NCBI RefSeq assembly: GCF_002993965.1
Contig: NZ_POST01000003.1
Span: 183,368 to 247,367 of the forward strand
Source: Apilactobacillus timberlakei
GTDB taxonomy: Bacteria > Bacillota > Bacilli > Lactobacillales > Lactobacillaceae
Length of the DNA: 64,000 bases
Reading direction: 5' to 3'
Shown: positions 9,771-17,403 of the stretch, piece by piece
Position numbering within the stretch: position 1 is the stretch's first letter
Layout: each line of letters begins with the position of its first letter
The notes under the pieces: model-generated
What the model was told of the DNA's origin: nothing
Seen by the model: only the letters and a program-made list of their open reading frames with translations
Databases searched by the model: none
Translations under genes and position numbers: made by a program

Positions 9771-10136
9771 TTATGCTTCTGGTAATTTGTTTTCTGGTAA
9801 CTTATTTTCCTTCAATACTTTATTAGTGTATTGTTCGATATCCATTGCTACTTGTTGCATATTTTTATCTTTAGGATCCATGTGACCGGCTGTATCTTGA
9901 GCAACAGCCCAGTATGCTAAATTATCAGTTACTGGAATAATATCTCTAACAATTTCCATTTGAATATTGGGACGAGAATTTTTTAATTGTTCAAAAGTAT
10001 TATAATCGGTGATCATATGCATATATCCACCTTGTTTAGCAACGCTTTTGAAAATAACCAAATGTGATTCTTCTCTAGTTGCTGATAATTGTTGTTTAAT
10101 TTGGGATAATTGTTCTTTACTTAATTGTAATGCCAT
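9771..10136 (-). CDS. Conserved-looking cytoplasmic protein, 121 aa
   Basis: The family is not recognised. The protein is soluble and mixed alpha/beta in appearance, starting LSKEQLSQIKQQLSATRE and carrying a central hydrophobic stretch (MEIVRDIIPVTDNLAYWAV). The C-terminus contains an immediate repeat, ENKLP-ENKLP-EA, that looks like a recent 15-base duplication. A GAGGTG ribosome binding site precedes the ATG. It lies 18 bases behind the NAD(P)-binding protein gene and is probably co-transcribed with it. No signal peptide, membrane segment or metal-binding motif is visible. Function unknown. Confidence 0.7.
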   Translation of the reverse strand: MALQLSKEQLSQIKQQLSATREESHLVIFKSVAKQGGYMHMITDYNTFEQLKNSRPNIQMEIVRDIIPVTDNLAYWAVAQDTAGHMDPKDKNMQQVAMDIEQYTNKVLKENKLPENKLPEA

Positions 10137-10154
10137 AATCTACACCTCGAATAT

Positions 10155-10718
10155 TTATTTTTCTTCAATTAATCCAATGGATTGATTGATAAATTCTTTC
10201 TTCACAACCACATTGTAAGCTACATTTGCAACGTTATCAAAAGAAACTTTACCATAATCCATGGCTTTTCCTTCATCAATGATTTTTAATTTACCATTAT
10301 TCTGTTGAGTCATTTCAACTGGTCTTAATACTGTATATGGGACTTCATATTCATCAACCAATTTAACTGCGTATCGTTGTTCATTTAAATATTCTTTTAC
10401 ATTATCAACATTATTATATGTAACTTTTTCATTTAGTTCATTATCAATACCTGAAGTTGATAGCATTATAAACTGCTCTAATGGTGGATTAACTTCATCT
10501 AAAGCCGAAAACAATGCTTCAAAGTTTAAATCAACATCCATTGGTCCTAAAAATGAATAAATAATATTTACATCTTTCACTTCGTCAATATATGACCCTT
10601 CATCATCAAAATTAACATCACTAAGAACCCTCACATTATATGATGCATTATCATGAAACATTGTAATCATTTGCTTGGCAACTGGATTGTTGCCACCTAA
10701 TACTAAAATTTTTTTCAT
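10155..10718 (-). CDS. NAD(P)-binding Rossmann protein (NmrA/SDR-like)
   Basis: This 187-residue protein starts KKILVLGGNNPVAKQMI, a Rossmann phosphate-binding loop (GGNNPVA in place of GxxGxxG) of the atypical short-chain or NAD(P)H-binding families. IIYSFLG, FIMLSTSGI and YTVLRPVEM follow in the order typical of that fold. The start was set at the ATG before KKILV because GGGGTGG lies 5 bases upstream; a longer form would add seven residues. The YxxxK dyad is not clear, so the protein may be an NAD(P) sensor or an oxidoreductase. It is the first gene of a two-gene leftward operon and divergent from the aldo/keto reductase. Confidence 0.75.
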   Translation of the reverse strand: MKKILVLGGNNPVAKQMITMFHDNASYNVRVLSDVNFDDEGSYIDEVKDVNIIYSFLGPMDVDLNFEALFSALDEVNPPLEQFIMLSTSGIDNELNEKVTYNNVDNVKEYLNEQRYAVKLVDEYEVPYTVLRPVEMTQQNNGKLKIIDEGKAMDYGKVSFDNVANVAYNVVVKKEFINQSIGLIEEK

Positions 10719-10848
10719 ATTTACCACCCCAGTTTTCACAACTTAAGTGTAACAAACATTATTAAGGGAGTGAATTACAAAATACTTTAAAATTACTTAT
10801 TTTTAGTTCATAATTGTTATGTTAATAAAAATTAAGGAGGCAAATTTT

Positions 10849-11781
10849 ATGGCTAAAATTGGTAAATCAACAGTTAAATCTACTGCACTTGGTTTAGGTA
10901 CTAATGCAGTTGGTGGAAATAATCTATTCCCAAACTTAAAAGATGAAACTGGTATTAAAATTGTTAAAACTGCTTTAGACTCAGGTATTACCTTATTAGA
11001 CACAGCTTTTGCATATGGAATGGGCCACTCAGAAGAATTAATTGGTAATGCTATTCAAGGTTATGAACGTAGCAAGTTTGTCATCGCTACTAAAGCTGCT
11101 CAAGATACTTCCGGTAGTGACGTAACCATCAACAACAGCCCTGAATTCTTAAAACAAGCAGTTAATGACGCTTTGAAACGTCTTCAAACTGACTATATTG
11201 ATATTTTCTATATTCATTTTCCAGATGATAATACTCCTAAAAATGAAGCTGTGGCTGCATTAAACGAAATGAAAAAAGAAGGTAAAATTAAAGCAATTGG
11301 GGTTTCAAATTTCTCACTAGATCAAGTTAAAGAAGCTAACAAAGACGGTTTGGTTGATGTTGTTGAAGATCAATACAGTTTATTACACCGTGATGCTGAA
11401 AAAGATCTATTCCCTTACTTAAGAGAAAACAATATTTCATTCGTACCATTCTTCCCACTAGCATCTGGATTACTAACTGGTAAATATTCTAAGGAAGTTA
11501 CTTTCCCAGAAGATGACATCAGACATGGTAACCCTGATTTTGAAGGTTCACGTTTTGAAAAAATCGTTGATACAGTTAATAGCTTAAAACCATTAGCTGA
11601 CAAGCATGATGTTACTATGGCAGAATTAATTCTTGCATGGTACATGAAGAATCCAGACATTACAGTTGTGATTCCTGGTGCTAAGAAACCAGAACAAGTT
11701 CAAAGCAACGCTAAAGCTCTAAACACAACTATTAGTGATGATGACTATCAAGAAATTGATGAAAAATTTAAAAATCTATAA
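10849..11781 (+). CDS. Aldo/keto reductase
   Basis: This is a 310-residue NADPH-dependent aldo/keto reductase of the (beta/alpha)8 family. The catalytic tetrad is visible: Asp and Tyr in LLDTAFAYGMGHSE, Lys in FVIATKAA and His in IFYIHFPDD. The C-terminal cofactor-binding loop reads VVIPGAKKPEQV. AAGGAGG sits 8 bases before the ATG; an earlier in-frame ATG at 10819 lacks a site. Codon choice is restricted (many CCA/CCT, GGT), suggesting good expression. Such enzymes reduce aldehydes, sometimes methylglyoxal or sugar derivatives; the substrate cannot be told from sequence. It is a single-gene unit with its own terminator. Confidence 0.9.
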   Translation: MAKIGKSTVKSTALGLGTNAVGGNNLFPNLKDETGIKIVKTALDSGITLLDTAFAYGMGHSEELIGNAIQGYERSKFVIATKAAQDTSGSDVTINNSPEFLKQAVNDALKRLQTDYIDIFYIHFPDDNTPKNEAVAALNEMKKEGKIKAIGVSNFSLDQVKEANKDGLVDVVEDQYSLLHRDAEKDLFPYLRENNISFVPFFPLASGLLTGKYSKEVTFPEDDIRHGNPDFEGSRFEKIVDTVNSLKPLADKHDVTMAELILAWYMKNPDITVVIPGAKKPEQVQSNAKALNTTISDDDYQEIDEKFKNL

Positions 11782-11802
11782 TCATATTTATAGACAATAT
11801 TA

Positions 11803-11838
11803 AAAAGTCAGATTCTAAATCGGAATCTGGCTTTTTTA
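11803..11838 (+). terminator. Intrinsic terminator
   Basis: The stem AAAGTCAGATTC / GAATCTGGCTTT (one G-T pair) is followed by TTTTTT and ends the aldo/keto reductase transcript. The next gene's ribosome binding site begins only a few bases later. Confidence 0.85.
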
Positions 11839-11856
11839 GCAAAGGAAGCGATAAAT

Positions 11857-12606
11857 ATCACATTTTCTACAATCATTTTTTTGATTTTTATTGGTATAAT
11901 CTCTGGAATTATTAACAGTATTATTGGAATGGCTTCTTTAATTTCATATCCGGCTTTAATTTCAGTTGGGATTCCTCCAGTTTTAGCCAACGCTTCTAAT
12001 ACAGTTGCTCTAATCTCTAGTGGAATTAGTTCAACCTTGTCATCCTTAAAAGAGTTAAGAGGTCATTGGAAACAAGTTACTCCAGTCATTTTATTAAATG
12101 CAATTGGTGGATTGATTGGATCAGTTTTATTATTACACAGTTCGAATGCTGCTTTTTCTAAAATTATCCCCTTTTTGATTTTCTTTGCAGCATGTTCAAT
12201 CTTAATACCAAAAAAACCAAAACTAGAGCAAAATAAAAAAAGTAACGGATTATTTTTTGAATACTTAATTTTGGGACTTGTCGGTATTTATGTTGGTTAC
12301 TTTGGTGCCGGCGCAGGTGTAATTATGATTGCTGTCTTATCAAGAATTAGTGAAAGTCCATATAACGTTTATAATGCTACTCGCAACGTTGCTACTTTAG
12401 CATCGAATTTAGTTGCATCTATTATTTTTATTTTAGTCGCTAATTTATATTGGAAAGAAATTATTATTTTAGCAATCGGATTATTTATTGGTGGATTTAT
12501 TGGACCAAAGATTGTTAGATATATTCCAACTAAAATTATGAAAAATGGTGTTGGAATTTTCGCTATTTTTCTATCAATTTATTTATTTATCAAAGCATTT
12601 TTCTAA
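11857..12606 (+). CDS. TauE/SafE-family anion permease, apparent ATC start
   Basis: This integral membrane protein (249 residues if started at 11857) has about eight hydrophobic segments. It shows the two internally repeated halves typical of TauE/SafE sulfite exporters: IISGIINSIIGMASLIS near the N-terminus and YVGYFGAGAGVIMI after the middle loop. No ATG, GTG or TTG is suitably placed. A TTG at 11881 is 32 bases past the ribosome binding site AAGGAAG (11842-11848) and would cut into the first helix. An in-frame ATC at 11857 lies exactly 8 bases after that site and restores a normal N-terminus (TFSTIIFLIFIGIISG). The substrate is unknown. Family confident, start inferred. Confidence 0.8.
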   Translation: MTFSTIIFLIFIGIISGIINSIIGMASLISYPALISVGIPPVLANASNTVALISSGISSTLSSLKELRGHWKQVTPVILLNAIGGLIGSVLLLHSSNAAFSKIIPFLIFFAACSILIPKKPKLEQNKKSNGLFFEYLILGLVGIYVGYFGAGAGVIMIAVLSRISESPYNVYNATRNVATLASNLVASIIFILVANLYWKEIIILAIGLFIGGFIGPKIVRYIPTKIMKNGVGIFAIFLSIYLFIKAFF

Positions 12607-12668
12607 AAGGAGAATTATTAAATAGATAGTGATAAAACATCTTTTATATAATTCATTATTTTCATGTA

Positions 12669-12914
12669 TTAACTACAATATAATAAACCACGGAAACAAT
12701 AGTAGACGCCAAATTGTACATGATAATGTTTTGTTGTAGTGAACATATTTTTCTCAATTACCTTTTCTAAATAAAAGAGATAGAAACCATTAAAAAAGAA
12801 TATGATACCAAAGATACTTGCAATTAAATGATTATCTCTTATAAAAGTAAACAATACTAAAGTAAAAAAAGATAATAAGTAAGTAATTCTAAATAAATGC
12901 AGTTTTAATTTCAT
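12669..12914 (-). CDS. Small membrane protein, 81 aa, end of paralogue operon
   Basis: The family is not recognised. Two hydrophobic segments are visible, about residues 9-26 and 30-50 (ASIFGIIFFFNGFYLFYL), followed by a charged and aromatic tail containing two cysteines. TAGGAG precedes the ATG at good distance. It is the last gene of a leftward cluster that contains four related small soluble proteins, 24 bases after the last of them, so co-transcription is likely. A role as the membrane partner of those proteins is speculation. Confidence 0.55.
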   Translation of the reverse strand: MKLKLHLFRITYLLSFFTLVLFTFIRDNHLIASIFGIIFFFNGFYLFYLEKVIEKNMFTTTKHYHVQFGVYYCFRGLLYCS

Positions 12915-12938
12915 GAATTGATACTCCTACTTAAGAAT

Positions 12939-13184
12939 TTAGTCCAAGTTTAATCTATAAATATTATCATCAATTTTTTCAATTTGAATATTCCAAATGG
13001 GATGAAAAATAAGTTTACCATTAATAAAATTAATTATTAACTGTGCCCCATCATACTTATTCATTTTTTCTCGATCATCATTTATACGTTTTAAAAATAA
13101 TATATTATTATATCTTTTATCATAGAAGTAGATCATCGTCTTTTCATAGTAAAAAATATATTTATCAATTGTTAATTTTTTCAT
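12939..13184 (-). CDS. Small paralogous protein D (fourth of four), 81 aa
   Basis: This is the most divergent member of a tandem family of four. It shares the family pattern: an aromatic start (DKYIFYYEK), a hydrophobic strand near residue 28 (NNILFLKR), the signature INFINGKLIFHP near residue 50, and an end of the type IDDNIYRLNL. Strands of alternating hydrophobic residues suggest an all-beta fold. The ATG follows AAGGGG. No signal peptide or helix is visible. I do not know a named family that fits. It lies 9 bases after paralogue C. Confidence 0.62.
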   Translation of the reverse strand: MKKLTIDKYIFYYEKTMIYFYDKRYNNILFLKRINDDREKMNKYDGAQLIINFINGKLIFHPIWNIQIEKIDDNIYRLNLD

Positions 13185-13193
13185 AATAACCCC

Positions 13194-13421
13194 TTAATAA
13201 GCAGAAATAATCTGATAAGTATAGTCGTCTAATTCGATAATATTCACAAAGCTATTGGGATGAAAAGTAAGCTGATTATCAACAAAATCAATAACTAAAC
13301 TAAAATCCTCATTTAACAATCCTGGCAGAAATGCGATTCTTTGATTTTCCTCATCAAAAAAGCAATAAATATTATCATGATCATATTCAAAACTATATTT
13401 CCCTAAATTAACTATTTGCAT
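13194..13421 (-). CDS. Small paralogous protein C (third of four), 75 aa
   Basis: This family member has the clearest pattern: LGKYSFEYDHDNIYCF, then RIAFLPG, then IDFVDNQLTFHP near residue 48 and DDYTYQIISAY at the end. The start follows a GAGGA site that overlaps the stop codon of the preceding paralogue, so translation is probably coupled. It is acidic, soluble and predicted rich in beta strands. Function unknown; see the finding on the four-gene array. Confidence 0.65.
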   Translation of the reverse strand: MQIVNLGKYSFEYDHDNIYCFFDEENQRIAFLPGLLNEDFSLVIDFVDNQLTFHPNSFVNIIELDDYTYQIISAY

Positions 13422-13424
13422 ACA

Positions 13425-13655
13425 TTAATCCTCAACATTAATTATTTTATAAGTATCATTAGACTTTCTTATAATATGAACTGCATCTGATGACGCAAAA
13501 TTTAACTCATTTTCTTTTAAGTTAATTTTCAAAACAATTTCCGAATAATCAGCACTCATAAAGACCAACGTTTTATGATCATTACTCAAAACACATGGAT
13601 TCATATCCCTATCATAATAAAAATTAAAAGCACCTAATTTACGATTTTCAAGCAT
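13425..13655 (-). CDS. Small paralogous protein B (second of four), 76 aa
   Basis: It shares the family architecture: LGAFNFYYDRDMNP at the start, KTLVFMS near residue 28, KINLKENELNFAS near residue 45 and NDTYKIINVED at the end. AAGGAG lies upstream of the ATG at normal distance. The His-Pro of the other copies after the L-x-F motif is replaced by Ala-Ser, so divergence is old. Soluble, no known domain. Confidence 0.65.
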   Translation of the reverse strand: MLENRKLGAFNFYYDRDMNPCVLSNDHKTLVFMSADYSEIVLKINLKENELNFASSDAVHIIRKSNDTYKIINVED

Positions 13656-13667
13656 TATATTGCTCCT

Positions 13668-13889
13668 TTATTTATTCATTATTATTTTATATTCTTTTGA
13701 TGCAATTTTCTGAAAAGTAACACCATATCTTGGTCTAATCACCAGTTGATTGTCTTTAAAACTAAAGTGAATCATAACTTCTTTATCATTATTTTTTTTA
13801 AAAAAAACAAGACTATTATTATCCATCAAATACTTTTCATCTGATGGGTTATAAAAAAATGAATATTCTTTAAAAATGACTTTATTCAT
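13668..13889 (-). CDS. Small paralogous protein A (first of four), 73 aa
   Basis: This is the promoter-proximal member. It shows FKEYSFFYNPSDEKY at the start, NSLVFFKK near residue 26, FSFKDNQLVIRP near residue 43 and SKEYKIIMNK at the end. The ATG follows AGAGGTT. Copies B, C and D follow at spacings of 12, 3 and 9 bases. The gene is divergent from a VOC-family gene, and the 78-base gap between them is AT-rich and must hold both promoters. The protein looks like a small beta-sheet domain with no signal peptide. Confidence 0.65.
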   Translation of the reverse strand: MNKVIFKEYSFFYNPSDEKYLMDNNSLVFFKKNNDKEVMIHFSFKDNQLVIRPRYGVTFQKIASKEYKIIMNK

Positions 13890-13967
13890 AAAAATTAACC
13901 TCTAAAATTCAATTATTTTAGTAATTATAAATAATATATTAACATGTGTACATGGGAGGAAATTAAT

Positions 13968-14366
13968 ATGAATATTAAATCAATAGATCACATTGTATTA
14001 ACTGTAAAAAGCATTGAGAAAAGTTTAGATTTCTACGTGAATGTTTTAAATATGCAGAAAATAGAATTCAAAAAAGGTAAAGACAAAAGATATGCTATAA
14101 AATTTGGTAATATGAAAATTAATTTACATGAAACCGATCATGAATTTGAACCTAAAGATCATTTACCTACTCCCGGATCAGAAGATTTTTGTTTAATTAC
14201 TAAAACACCAATTGAAGAAGTTATTACAGAATTAAAAAACAAAAACATTAAAATCATTGAGGGTCCTGAAACTAATCCCGGCGCACTAGGTGCAATTACA
14301 TCAATTTATTTAAGAGATCCTGATAAAAATTTAGTAGAAATATCAAATTATAAAAATATACATTAA
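13968..14366 (+). CDS. VOC-family (glyoxalase/dioxygenase fold) protein
   Basis: This 132-residue vicinal-oxygen-chelate protein has paired beta-alpha-beta-beta-beta modules. It starts IKSIDHIVLTVKSIEKSLDFYVNVLNM, carries KINLHE in the middle and ends YLRDPDKNLVEISNY. The His in DHIV and the Glu in LVEI are the usual metal ligands. The start follows GGGAGGA; eight extra upstream codons (MCTWEEIN) precede that site and are not used. Members include lactoylglutathione lyases, antibiotic-binding proteins and dioxygenases, and the substrate is not readable here. A downstream unknown gene is 22 bases away and probably co-transcribed. Confidence 0.82.
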   Translation: MNIKSIDHIVLTVKSIEKSLDFYVNVLNMQKIEFKKGKDKRYAIKFGNMKINLHETDHEFEPKDHLPTPGSEDFCLITKTPIEEVITELKNKNIKIIEGPETNPGALGAITSIYLRDPDKNLVEISNYKNIH

Positions 14367-14388
14367 AAATAAAAAGGAGTTGTAATAC

Positions 14389-14751
14389 ATGAATGTTGAG
14401 GTCCCCGATATCAAAGCCTTAGAAAAAATAACTGGCATCAAAATTAATGATTTAGCAGAAATGGTAAAAGCTTTCTACAAAATGATTATAGATAATAAAG
14501 TAAAAACCGAACCTAATAAGAACAATCCAGAAATAGATGAGAATAGCAAAAAATATATTAAATTCTCATTTAAAAATCCTGAATATCTCACATTGATAAA
14601 TGATAAAAGTAATTTCTCTAATTTAGAAACATTCATAAGTTGTTTGGGAAATATTGGTGCTAACTTTGAACTAACTAACATCGTTGACGATAATGATGAA
14701 AGCAAAGTATTATCAATTGATTTTATGGTCAAAAGAACATGTTTAAAATAA
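14389..14751 (+). CDS. Hypothetical protein, 120 aa
   Basis: The family is not recognised. A helical N-terminal half (LEKITGIKINDLAEMVKAFYKMII) is followed by a charged linker rich in Lys, Asn and Glu, then a likely beta-rich half ending LSIDFMVKRTCLK. It has no signal peptide or membrane segment. AAGGAG precedes the ATG. It follows the VOC gene closely and precedes the purine permease, whose own promoter lies downstream, so the two small genes form one unit. No function can be inferred. Confidence 0.6.
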   Translation: MNVEVPDIKALEKITGIKINDLAEMVKAFYKMIIDNKVKTEPNKNNPEIDENSKKYIKFSFKNPEYLTLINDKSNFSNLETFISCLGNIGANFELTNIVDDNDESKVLSIDFMVKRTCLK

Positions 14752-14770
14752 TAAAGTTACTTCTTATAAT

Positions 14771-14844
14771 ATAGTTCGTAAATAATAGACATTTATCATT
14801 TATATGGTAAAATTAAAACATAATATAGTTAAAAGACGAACTAT
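14771..14844 (+). promoter_or_regulatory. Permease promoter flanked by a 9-bp inverted repeat
   Basis: A TAGACA box (14786-14791) and an extended -10 (TGGTAAAAT, 14805-14813) are spaced 16 bases apart. The repeat ATAGTTCGT (14771-14779) and ACGAACTAT (14836-14844) flanks them; its right arm touches the ribosome binding site. CGAAC is also the core of PurR boxes, so purine control is possible, but the arms face the opposite way and lie too far apart for a standard PurR pair. Confidence 0.45.
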
Positions 14845-14862
14845 AAAAGGAGAGATTACATA

Positions 14863-16173
14863 ATGGTTAACAAAATCGCCGATTTTTTTCATTTTAATGA
14901 ACTAGGAACCAATTACAAAAAAGAAACATTAGCTGGTATTACAACTTTTGTTTCAATGGTATATATCATATTCCTAAATCCTAATGTTTTAGGAGCTGCT
15001 GGAATGGATAAAGGAGCAGTTTTTACATCAACTGCTTTAGCAACTGCCCTTGGTTGTTTTTTAATGGGCATCCTTGCTAACTATCCAATTGCTTTATCTA
15101 CTAGTTTAGGAATGAATGCATTTTTTGCATATTCAGTTTGTGTAGGGATGAAAGTGCCATGGCCCACTGCTTTAGCGGGTACATTCATTGCTGCTGTTAT
15201 TTTCATTATTTTAACTGCATTTAAATTAAGAGAAAAAATCATTGATGCCATTCCTACAGATCTAAAAAGTGCCATTGCTGGTGGGATTGGTTTATTCATT
15301 GCTTTTCTAGGATTAAATCAAGGTGGCATGATTGTTGCTGATAAAAGTACTCTTGTGACTTTAGGTTCATTTCATACCGGTACTACTTGGCTTACCATCT
15401 TTGGTCTAATCCTGGTAATTATTTTAATGAGTGCTAGTGTTCCTGGAGCCATTTTTATTGGCATGGTTGCGACTGCCATTCTAGGCATGATTACTGGATT
15501 AATCGCAATGCCCCATCAAATTGTTTCAAGCATCCCAAGTATTAAACCAGTTTTTCTAGCTGGTGTCTCACATATTGGTGATATTAATACGGTTAAACTA
15601 TGGATTGTTGTGTTCACTTTCTTATTAGTATCATTCTTTGATACTGCTGGTACCTTAGTTGGTTTAGCACAACAAGCTGGATTTATTAAAGACAACAAGA
15701 TTCCAAGAATTGGCCGTGCACTAGCTGCTGATTCAACTACTATGTTAGGTGGTTCATTATTAGGAACTTCTCCTATGGGAGCTTTCGTTGAATCATCTGC
15801 CGGAATTGCCGTTGGTGGTCGTTCAGGATTTACAGTTATTATTACTGGAATTATGTTTATTCTAGGAACTTTCTTTTCCCCATTATTAGGTGTAATTACG
15901 GATCAAGTAACCGCACCGGCATTAATTATTATCGGTGTTTTAATGGCTAGTTCATTAAAAGATATTCATTGGGAAAAATTTGAATTGGCTGCCCCTTCAT
16001 TCTTAATTGTTTTGGGGATGCCACTTTCATACAGTATTTCTGATGGAATTGCTTTAGGATTTATTACTTATCCACTAGCTATGATTGCTGCTAAACGTGG
16101 TAAAGAAGTTAATGCATTTATGTATTCATTAGCTGTTATTTTCATTATCTTCTTCTGGTTATTAAGCGAATAA
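14863..16173 (+). CDS. NCS2-family purine (guanine/hypoxanthine/adenine) permease
   Basis: This 436-residue membrane protein has 12 to 14 hydrophobic segments. It resembles the AzgA/PbuG/PbuO branch of the nucleobase-cation symporter-2 family. Typical stretches are GITTFVSMVYIIFLNPNVL at the N-terminus, STSLGMNAFFAY in the third helix region, SFFDTAGTLVGLA in the eighth, and GTSPMGAFVESSAGIAVGGRSG in the tenth. Together these define the purine site. It has its own promoter and terminator. A purine riboswitch was looked for and not found. Exact purine specificity cannot be fixed from sequence. Confidence 0.92.
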   Translation: MVNKIADFFHFNELGTNYKKETLAGITTFVSMVYIIFLNPNVLGAAGMDKGAVFTSTALATALGCFLMGILANYPIALSTSLGMNAFFAYSVCVGMKVPWPTALAGTFIAAVIFIILTAFKLREKIIDAIPTDLKSAIAGGIGLFIAFLGLNQGGMIVADKSTLVTLGSFHTGTTWLTIFGLILVIILMSASVPGAIFIGMVATAILGMITGLIAMPHQIVSSIPSIKPVFLAGVSHIGDINTVKLWIVVFTFLLVSFFDTAGTLVGLAQQAGFIKDNKIPRIGRALAADSTTMLGGSLLGTSPMGAFVESSAGIAVGGRSGFTVIITGIMFILGTFFSPLLGVITDQVTAPALIIIGVLMASSLKDIHWEKFELAAPSFLIVLGMPLSYSISDGIALGFITYPLAMIAAKRGKEVNAFMYSLAVIFIIFFWLLSE

Positions 16174-16180
16174 AAGTATT

Positions 16181-16218
16181 AAAAGACTTTCTGTTTAAGC
16201 AAATAGGAAGTCTTTTTT
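16181..16218 (+). terminator. Intrinsic terminator
   Basis: The stem AAAAGACTTTC paired with GGAAGTCTTTT, followed by a T run, lies 8 bases past the permease stop. Confidence 0.85.
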
Positions 16219-16265
16219 AGTACAACCATTTATAATAAATATAATTTATTAAGGAGGAACACACT

Positions 16266-16820
16266 ATGGCTAAAGAAGCATTATTAATAATAGATTATAC
16301 AAATGATTTTGTTGATAATAAAGGCGCCCTAACAGTAGGTAAGCCCGGTCAATTATTAGAAAACAGTATCATCAATTTAGCTAATCAATTTGTTGAAAAA
16401 GATAATTGGGTTATTTTACCCACTGATTTACATAAAAAAGATAATCCCTATCATCCCGAAACTAAATTATTTCCCCCACATAATTTAGCTAACACTTGGG
16501 GACATGAATTCTATGGCAAGCTTCAGCCGTGGTATGATCAACATCAAGATGATGCGCAAGTTTATATGTATGACAAAACTAGATACAGTGCTTTTGCTGG
16601 AACTGACCTAGATTTAAGATTACGCGAACGAAATATTAAAACTATTCATTTAGTTGGTGTATGTACTGATATTTGTGTGCTTCATACTGCAATTGATGCA
16701 TATAATTTAAACTATAATATCATAATTCATGAAAATGGTGTCGCTGCAACTAGTAAAGCTGCACAAGAATTTTCTTTAAATCATTTTAAAAATATTTTGG
16801 GTGCTAAAATAGATAGATAA
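16266..16820 (+). CDS. pncA: Isochorismatase-family hydrolase, probable nicotinamidase
   Basis: The 184-residue cysteine hydrolase has the nicotinamidase triad: Asp10 (LLIIDYTNDF), Lys104 (MYDKTRYSAF) and Cys137 (VCTDICVLHTA). A metal site is formed by Asp54, His56 and probably His63 in LPTDLHKKDNPYH, a PncA hallmark. The enzyme would deamidate nicotinamide to nicotinate for NAD salvage. A strong AAGGAGG precedes the ATG. The DUF2255 gene follows about 70 bases later. Other isochorismatase-like amidases remain possible. Confidence 0.85.
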   Translation: MAKEALLIIDYTNDFVDNKGALTVGKPGQLLENSIINLANQFVEKDNWVILPTDLHKKDNPYHPETKLFPPHNLANTWGHEFYGKLQPWYDQHQDDAQVYMYDKTRYSAFAGTDLDLRLRERNIKTIHLVGVCTDICVLHTAIDAYNLNYNIIIHENGVAATSKAAQEFSLNHFKNILGAKIDR

Positions 16821-16888
16821 TAATTTGACTTAAAGTATGCTCTAATTGTTTAAATAGACTTATGTTAAAGAAAAGAGGTTATTTTTTT

Positions 16889-17266
16889 ATGAAACAATGG
16901 ACTAAAGAACAATTAAAGAACTTTTCGACAGCTGATGATATGCATGTTTCACCATTTTATGATGATCGCAAAACATATGGGACTCCTACTTGGATCTGGT
17001 CAGTTGTAAGTAATAATAAATTATATGTCAGAGCATATAATGGTCAAAAGTCACGTTGGTACCAATCAGCAATGAAACAACATGCTGGTAAAATAAAATT
17101 AGCTGGTCAAGAATACAAGGTTTCATTTAATAATGCTGCTGGTAATAAAAACTTGGATAATCAAATTAATGAAGCATACAAAAATAAATATGGTGATAGT
17201 CCCTACTGTCAACCAATGCTACAATCCGGTCCAATTTCTGCTACCGTTGAAATCGAACCTAAATAA
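16889..17266 (+). CDS. DUF2255 family protein, 125 aa
   Basis: The central segment KLYVRAYNGQKSRWYQSAMKQHAGKI is characteristic of DUF2255, a small family related in fold to FMN-binding split-barrel proteins. No enzyme activity is established for it. AGAGG precedes the chosen ATG; an in-frame ATG nine codons earlier (16862) has no site. No signal peptide is present. The gene ends inside a strong terminator and is probably co-transcribed with the upstream hydrolase. Confidence 0.82.
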   Translation: MKQWTKEQLKNFSTADDMHVSPFYDDRKTYGTPTWIWSVVSNNKLYVRAYNGQKSRWYQSAMKQHAGKIKLAGQEYKVSFNNAAGNKNLDNQINEAYKNKYGDSPYCQPMLQSGPISATVEIEPK

Positions 17267-17316
17267 AAATAATTCCCATCAAGGTTAATATAATAACTTT
17301 GATGGGAATTATTTTT
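17265..17316 (+). terminator. Long intrinsic terminator
   Basis: AATAATTCCCATCAA and its complement form a stem of over 20 pairs with flanking A and T runs. The stop codon of the DUF2255 gene overlaps the left edge. It can act in both directions. Confidence 0.9.
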
Positions 17317-17403
17317 ATACTTTTTAAATCAGGCTTTTTTGTAAACAATAAATACTGTTTTTATCAAATTATATGTGACAAATTAAAATAAACAAGAATT
17401 TAA

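Noticed and set aside
12939-13889. Regularly spaced similar units suggested a CRISPR-like or DNA repeat array.
   Set aside because: Similarity is at protein level between four ORFs; there are no identical DNA repeats.
14752-14862. Possible purine riboswitch before the NCS2 permease.
   Set aside because: The gap is too short after the promoter and has no three-way junction or conserved loop bases.
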